NCBI GenBank assembly: GCA_001717545.1
Contig: CP017039.1
Location: 2,356,001 to 2,420,000, forward strand
DNA length: 64,000 nucleotides
Direction of reading: 5' to 3'
Source of the DNA: Anaerolineaceae bacterium oral taxon 439
GTDB taxonomy: Bacteria > Chloroflexota > Anaerolineae > Anaerolineales > Anaerolineaceae
Part shown: piece by piece, positions 61,513 through 64,000 of the stretch
Numbering within the stretch: position 1 is the first letter of the stretch
How the letters are laid out: the number at the start of each line of letters is the position of its first letter
Notes under the pieces: generated by a model
The model's input: the letters and a program-made list of their open reading frames with translations, nothing else
Database searches by the model: none
What the model was told of the DNA's origin: nothing
Program-made: the position numbers and the translations under genes

Positions 61513-62505
61513 ATGGAAGAGACGATCAACGCAACCCCCATCCGAACTATCGCAGTCTTAACCTCCGGCGGAGACGCGCCGGGAATGAACGCGGCGATCC
61601 GCGCTGTCGTTCGCGCCGGAATCGCCAAAGGCCTCAAAGTCTACGGCGTTCAGGACGGCTATAAAGGACTCATCAACGGCGACTTCATGCCGCTCGGACG
61701 CCGCGACGTATCCGGGATTCTAAGCCGGGGCGGGACGTTCCTGCGAACGGACCGCTCGAAAGAAATGAAAACGACCCATGGCCAGCGCGAGGCCCTCCGT
61801 CAACTCAACAACCAGGGGATCGACGGCCTGATCGCGATCGGCGGCGACGGGACGCTGACCGGCGCGCTGACGTTAGCGCGAGAAGGGTTCCCGGTCGTCG
61901 GAATCCCCGGAACGATCGATAACGACGTCTTTGGGACCGATACCTGTATCGGAGTCGACACGGCGCTCAACACGATCATGGAAGCGATCGATAAAATCCG
62001 CGACACCGCCGCCTCTCACAGTCGGGCGTTCCTCGTCCAGACCATGGGCCGCGACTGCGGTTATCTTGCGGTCCAATCCGCGATGATCTCCGGAGCGGAA
62101 GTCGCGCTGATCCCGGAAACGCCGATATCCGTCGAAGAAGTCGCTCAAATTATCGAAAGCTCCTATAAACGCGGCAAGAAACACTGCATCGTCGTCATCG
62201 CGGAAGGTTACCCCATCCCGATGGGCGAACTCGCGTCGCAGCTGGACAACATGGACCTTGGGTTCAAGTGCCGTGAGACCAACCTCTCCTACGTGCAGCG
62301 CGGCGGATCCCCGACCGCTTTCGACCGGATCCTCGCTTCGAGAATGGGCTATAAAGCGATCGAATTTATTACCACTGGGAAATTCGGCGTCATGACCGCG
62401 ATCTCCGAACGCGCGATCGTTCCCTTCCCGATCGAAGATCTCGTCGGAAAACATCGCAGCGTCTCTCCGGAATATATCGATATCTCGAATATCCTCTCGC
62501 GCTGA
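61513..62505 (+). CDS. pfkA: 6-phosphofructokinase (ATP type)
   Basis: A 330-residue PfkA. Motifs: VLTSGGDAPGMNAAIRAVVR, RGGTFLRTDRSKEM, GGDGTLTGAL, PGTIDNDVFGTDTCIGVDTA and MGRDCGYLA. Gly residues at the two positions that discriminate ATP from pyrophosphate enzymes (GGDG and PGTIDND) point to an ATP-dependent kinase. It phosphorylates fructose 6-phosphate in glycolysis. It has an AGGGAGAG leader. The 158-bp gap behind dnaE shows no clear element. Confidence 0.96.
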   Translation: MEETINATPIRTIAVLTSGGDAPGMNAAIRAVVRAGIAKGLKVYGVQDGYKGLINGDFMPLGRRDVSGILSRGGTFLRTDRSKEMKTTHGQREALRQLNNQGIDGLIAIGGDGTLTGALTLAREGFPVVGIPGTIDNDVFGTDTCIGVDTALNTIMEAIDKIRDTAASHSRAFLVQTMGRDCGYLAVQSAMISGAEVALIPETPISVEEVAQIIESSYKRGKKHCIVVIAEGYPIPMGELASQLDNMDLGFKCRETNLSYVQRGGSPTAFDRILASRMGYKAIEFITTGKFGVMTAISERAIVPFPIEDLVGKHRSVSPEYIDISNILSR

Positions 62506-62522
62506 CCCCCAAACGCGGACTC

Positions 62523-62560
62523 AAAACGGGAGAAAGAAACGCGGATTCTTCTCCCGTTTT
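62523..62560. terminator. Bidirectional terminator between pfkA and uvrB
   Basis: Arms AAAACGGGAGAA (62523-62534) and TTCTCCCGTTTT (62549-62560) with a 14-nt loop. A on one side and T on the other give T runs in both directions, fitting the convergent genes. Confidence 0.85.
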
Positions 62561-62566
62561 CCGTAT

Positions 62567-64000
62567 TTATTTAAACGGGACCTCGCCAGCCATGAGCCTG
62601 GCGCGTTGCCATGGGGACGCGTTCGTCACGTCCGCCAGCATTCCGCGCAGCTCGTACACGCTGTCCCGAAGCTCGGCGGCGCGCTCAAACTCCAAGTTCT
62701 TCGCCGCCTCTTTCATCTCCCGCTCTAACTGCGCCAGCGTATGCTTCAGCTCGTTCGTCGGAAGCGATTTCTTCGCCGCCCGATACTCCGCCCGGTCCTC
62801 GGCAATCTGCGCCGAGGTTGTCAGCCGTTCGGAGAGATCGTAAACGCCCTTCATGATCGTCATCGGCTGGATCTGATGCGCCTCGTTATAAGCCTGCTGC
62901 TTTTTCCTTCGCCGCGCCGTCTCGTCCAGCGCATAGCGCATCGAATCGGTCACCTTATCCGCGTACATCAGAACCTTCCCCTCGACGTTCCGCGCCGCCC
63001 GCCCGATCGTCTGAATCAGCGAGACGCCCGAGCGGAGGAACCCTTCCTTATCCGCGTCTAATATCGCGACCAGCGACACCTCCGGCAAGTCGAGCCCTTC
63101 GCGAAGCAGGTTAATCCCGACGATAACGTCGTACGTCCCCAACCGCATGTCGCGCAGGATCGAAATCCGCTCCAGCGTATCGACCTCCGAATGCAGGTAT
63201 TGGACCTTGATCTCGTTATCCTTCAGGTAATCGGTCAGATCCTCTGCCATCCGTTTTGTCAGCGTCGTGACCAAAACGCGCTGATTCTTTTCCGTCCGGA
63301 TCCGAATCTCATAGATCAGGTCGTCGATCTGACCTTCGATCGGACGGACCTCGACGACCGGATCGAGGAGCCCGGTCGGGCGGATAATCTGCTCCGCGGT
63401 CAGCTCCGTTCGAGCCAGCTCATATGGCCCCGGCGTCGCGCTCGTGTAAATCGTCGTCCCCATGACGCCCTCGAATTCCTCGAACGTCAGCGGGCGGTTA
63501 TCCATCGCGCTCGGGAGCCGGAACCCGTAATCGCTGAGAATCTGCTTTCGCGCCCGGTCCCCGTTGTACATCCCACGAATCTGCGGCACGGTCATATGCG
63601 ATTCGTCAATAAACAGCAGATAATTCGACGGCAGGTAGTCCATCAGCGTCCAGGGATGCGACCCCGGCGCACGTTGGTCCATATGCCGCGAGTAGTTCTC
63701 AATCCCCGCGCAGTACCCCGTCGCTCGAATCATCTCCAGATCAAAATTCGTCCGCTGCTCGATCCGCTGCGCTTCGAGGAACATCCCGCGATCCTTAAAA
63801 TACCGGATCCGCTCCGCGAGCTCCGCTTCAATATCCGCGAGCGCCTGCTTCATGCGCGATTCTTCCGTGATATAGTGTTTCGCGGGAAAAACCTGAATTT
63901 CGTCTTCTACGCGAAGAACCTCCCCGGTAAGCGGATTAATCGCGGTAATTTTTTCGATCTCGTCGTCGAAATAAGAAATCCGGTACACGAGCGAATCTTC
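62567..64000 (-). CDS. uvrB: Excinuclease ABC subunit B, C-terminal part
   Basis: The C-terminal 477 or so residues of UvrB; the frame continues through the window edge, so the N-terminal ATPase motor with Walker A is missing. Visible are [40 protein letters not shown] (motif II, DESH), [39 protein letters not shown] (motif VI) and the UVR motif [20 protein letters not shown] at the end, which binds UvrC. It works in nucleotide excision repair of bulky DNA lesions. The gene converges on pfkA with a shared terminator. Confidence 0.96.
   Translation of the reverse strand, partial: EDSLVYRISYFDDEIEKITAINPLTGEVLRVEDEIQVFPAKHYITEESRMKQALADIEAELAERIRYFKDRGMFLEAQRIEQRTNFDLEMIRATGYCAGIENYSRHMDQRAPGSHPWTLMDYLPSNYLLFIDESHMTVPQIRGMYNGDRARKQILSDYGFRLPSAMDNRPLTFEEFEGVMGTTIYTSATPGPYELARTELTAEQIIRPTGLLDPVVEVRPIEGQIDDLIYEIRIRTEKNQRVLVTTLTKRMAEDLTDYLKDNEIKVQYLHSEVDTLERISILRDMRLGTYDVIVGINLLREGLDLPEVSLVAILDADKEGFLRSGVSLIQTIGRAARNVEGKVLMYADKVTDSMRYALDETARRRKKQQAYNEAHQIQPMTIMKGVYDLSERLTTSAQIAEDRAEYRAAKKSLPTNELKHTLAQLEREMKEAAKNLEFERAAELRDSVYELRGMLADVTNASPWQRARLMAGEVPFK

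Noticed and set aside
1-64000. CRISPR array, tRNA, rRNA or prophage
   Set aside because: No regularly spaced repeats, no cloverleaf-like TPsiC regions and no phage structural genes were seen on either strand by eye.

Overview
The window looks like a Chloroflexota chromosome, most likely an Anaerolineae relative. The guess rests on GC-rich housekeeping genes (tpiA, dnaE, pfkA, uvrB), a lipoprotein with an NBR1-type Ig-like domain, a very large LacI-sensor/histidine-kinase/AraC hybrid regulator, and several ABC systems for carbohydrates and nucleosides. The taxonomic call is inference. I saw no rRNA, tRNA, CRISPR array, transposase or integrase.

Layout. 1-7.5 kb is host backbone: a partial metallo-beta-lactamase hydrolase, an M24 peptidase, a large membrane protein, a two-domain C39-like peptidase, an NBR1-Ig lipoprotein, tpiA and a TfoX-N protein. 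7.8-18.6 kb is an accessory island with Firmicutes-like, AT-richer genes. It sits inside a class M sirtuin (SirTM) gene: the 3' piece of that gene is at 7585-7771 and the 5' piece at 18612-19093. The island carries a complete-looking type II CBASS operon (CD-NTase, Cap2 E2-E1, Cap3 JAMM peptidase, two-TM candidate effector), a frameshifted deoxyribosyltransferase-like gene coupled to it, a GmrSD/DUF262 nuclease, a Spx/ArsC-like protein, and a mosaic of broken genes. The mosaic includes a SirTM-BrxL chimera, a second SirTM with an in-frame TGA, and RepA and flavodoxin remnants. 19.1-21.2 kb is the host side: zinc-type macrodomain hydrolase, Rrf2 regulator and NAD(P)H-binding protein, apparently one ADP-ribosylation/redox operon.

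21.4-25.3 kb is degenerate: a DUF4160/DUF2442 pair, a tandem duplication of about 1.25 kb holding two secreted-protein paralogues, and GHKL-kinase and GH27 alpha-galactosidase fragments. 25.3-33.6 kb is a beta-glucan utilisation locus: two GH16 enzymes, a MalFG-type ABC importer and the hybrid regulator. A direct-repeat, AraC-type operator candidate lies in front of the importer. 33.9-36.5 kb holds a phosphodiesterase/phosphatase-family protein and a UMF1-type MFS transporter. 36.5-44.6 kb is a nucleoside salvage operon: three nucleoside phosphorylases, a GntR/UTRA regulator and a BMP-type ABC importer. A perfect 41-bp palindrome lies upstream of it. 44.8-57.2 kb is an AT-rich polysaccharide cluster: Wzm/Wzt-type exporter, four putative glycosyltransferase or modifying enzymes, a CDP-glucose-derived deoxysugar pathway (rfbF, rfbG, reductase, epimerase) and glf. 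57.3-64 kb returns to GC-rich backbone with dnaE, pfkA and uvrB (cut by the window end).

The strongest story is the defence island: a type II CBASS and a GmrSD gene in a block that split a stress-linked sirtuin gene, surrounded by recombined pieces of sirtuin and BREX genes. Whether this is an active element or a recombination scar cannot be decided from sequence alone.
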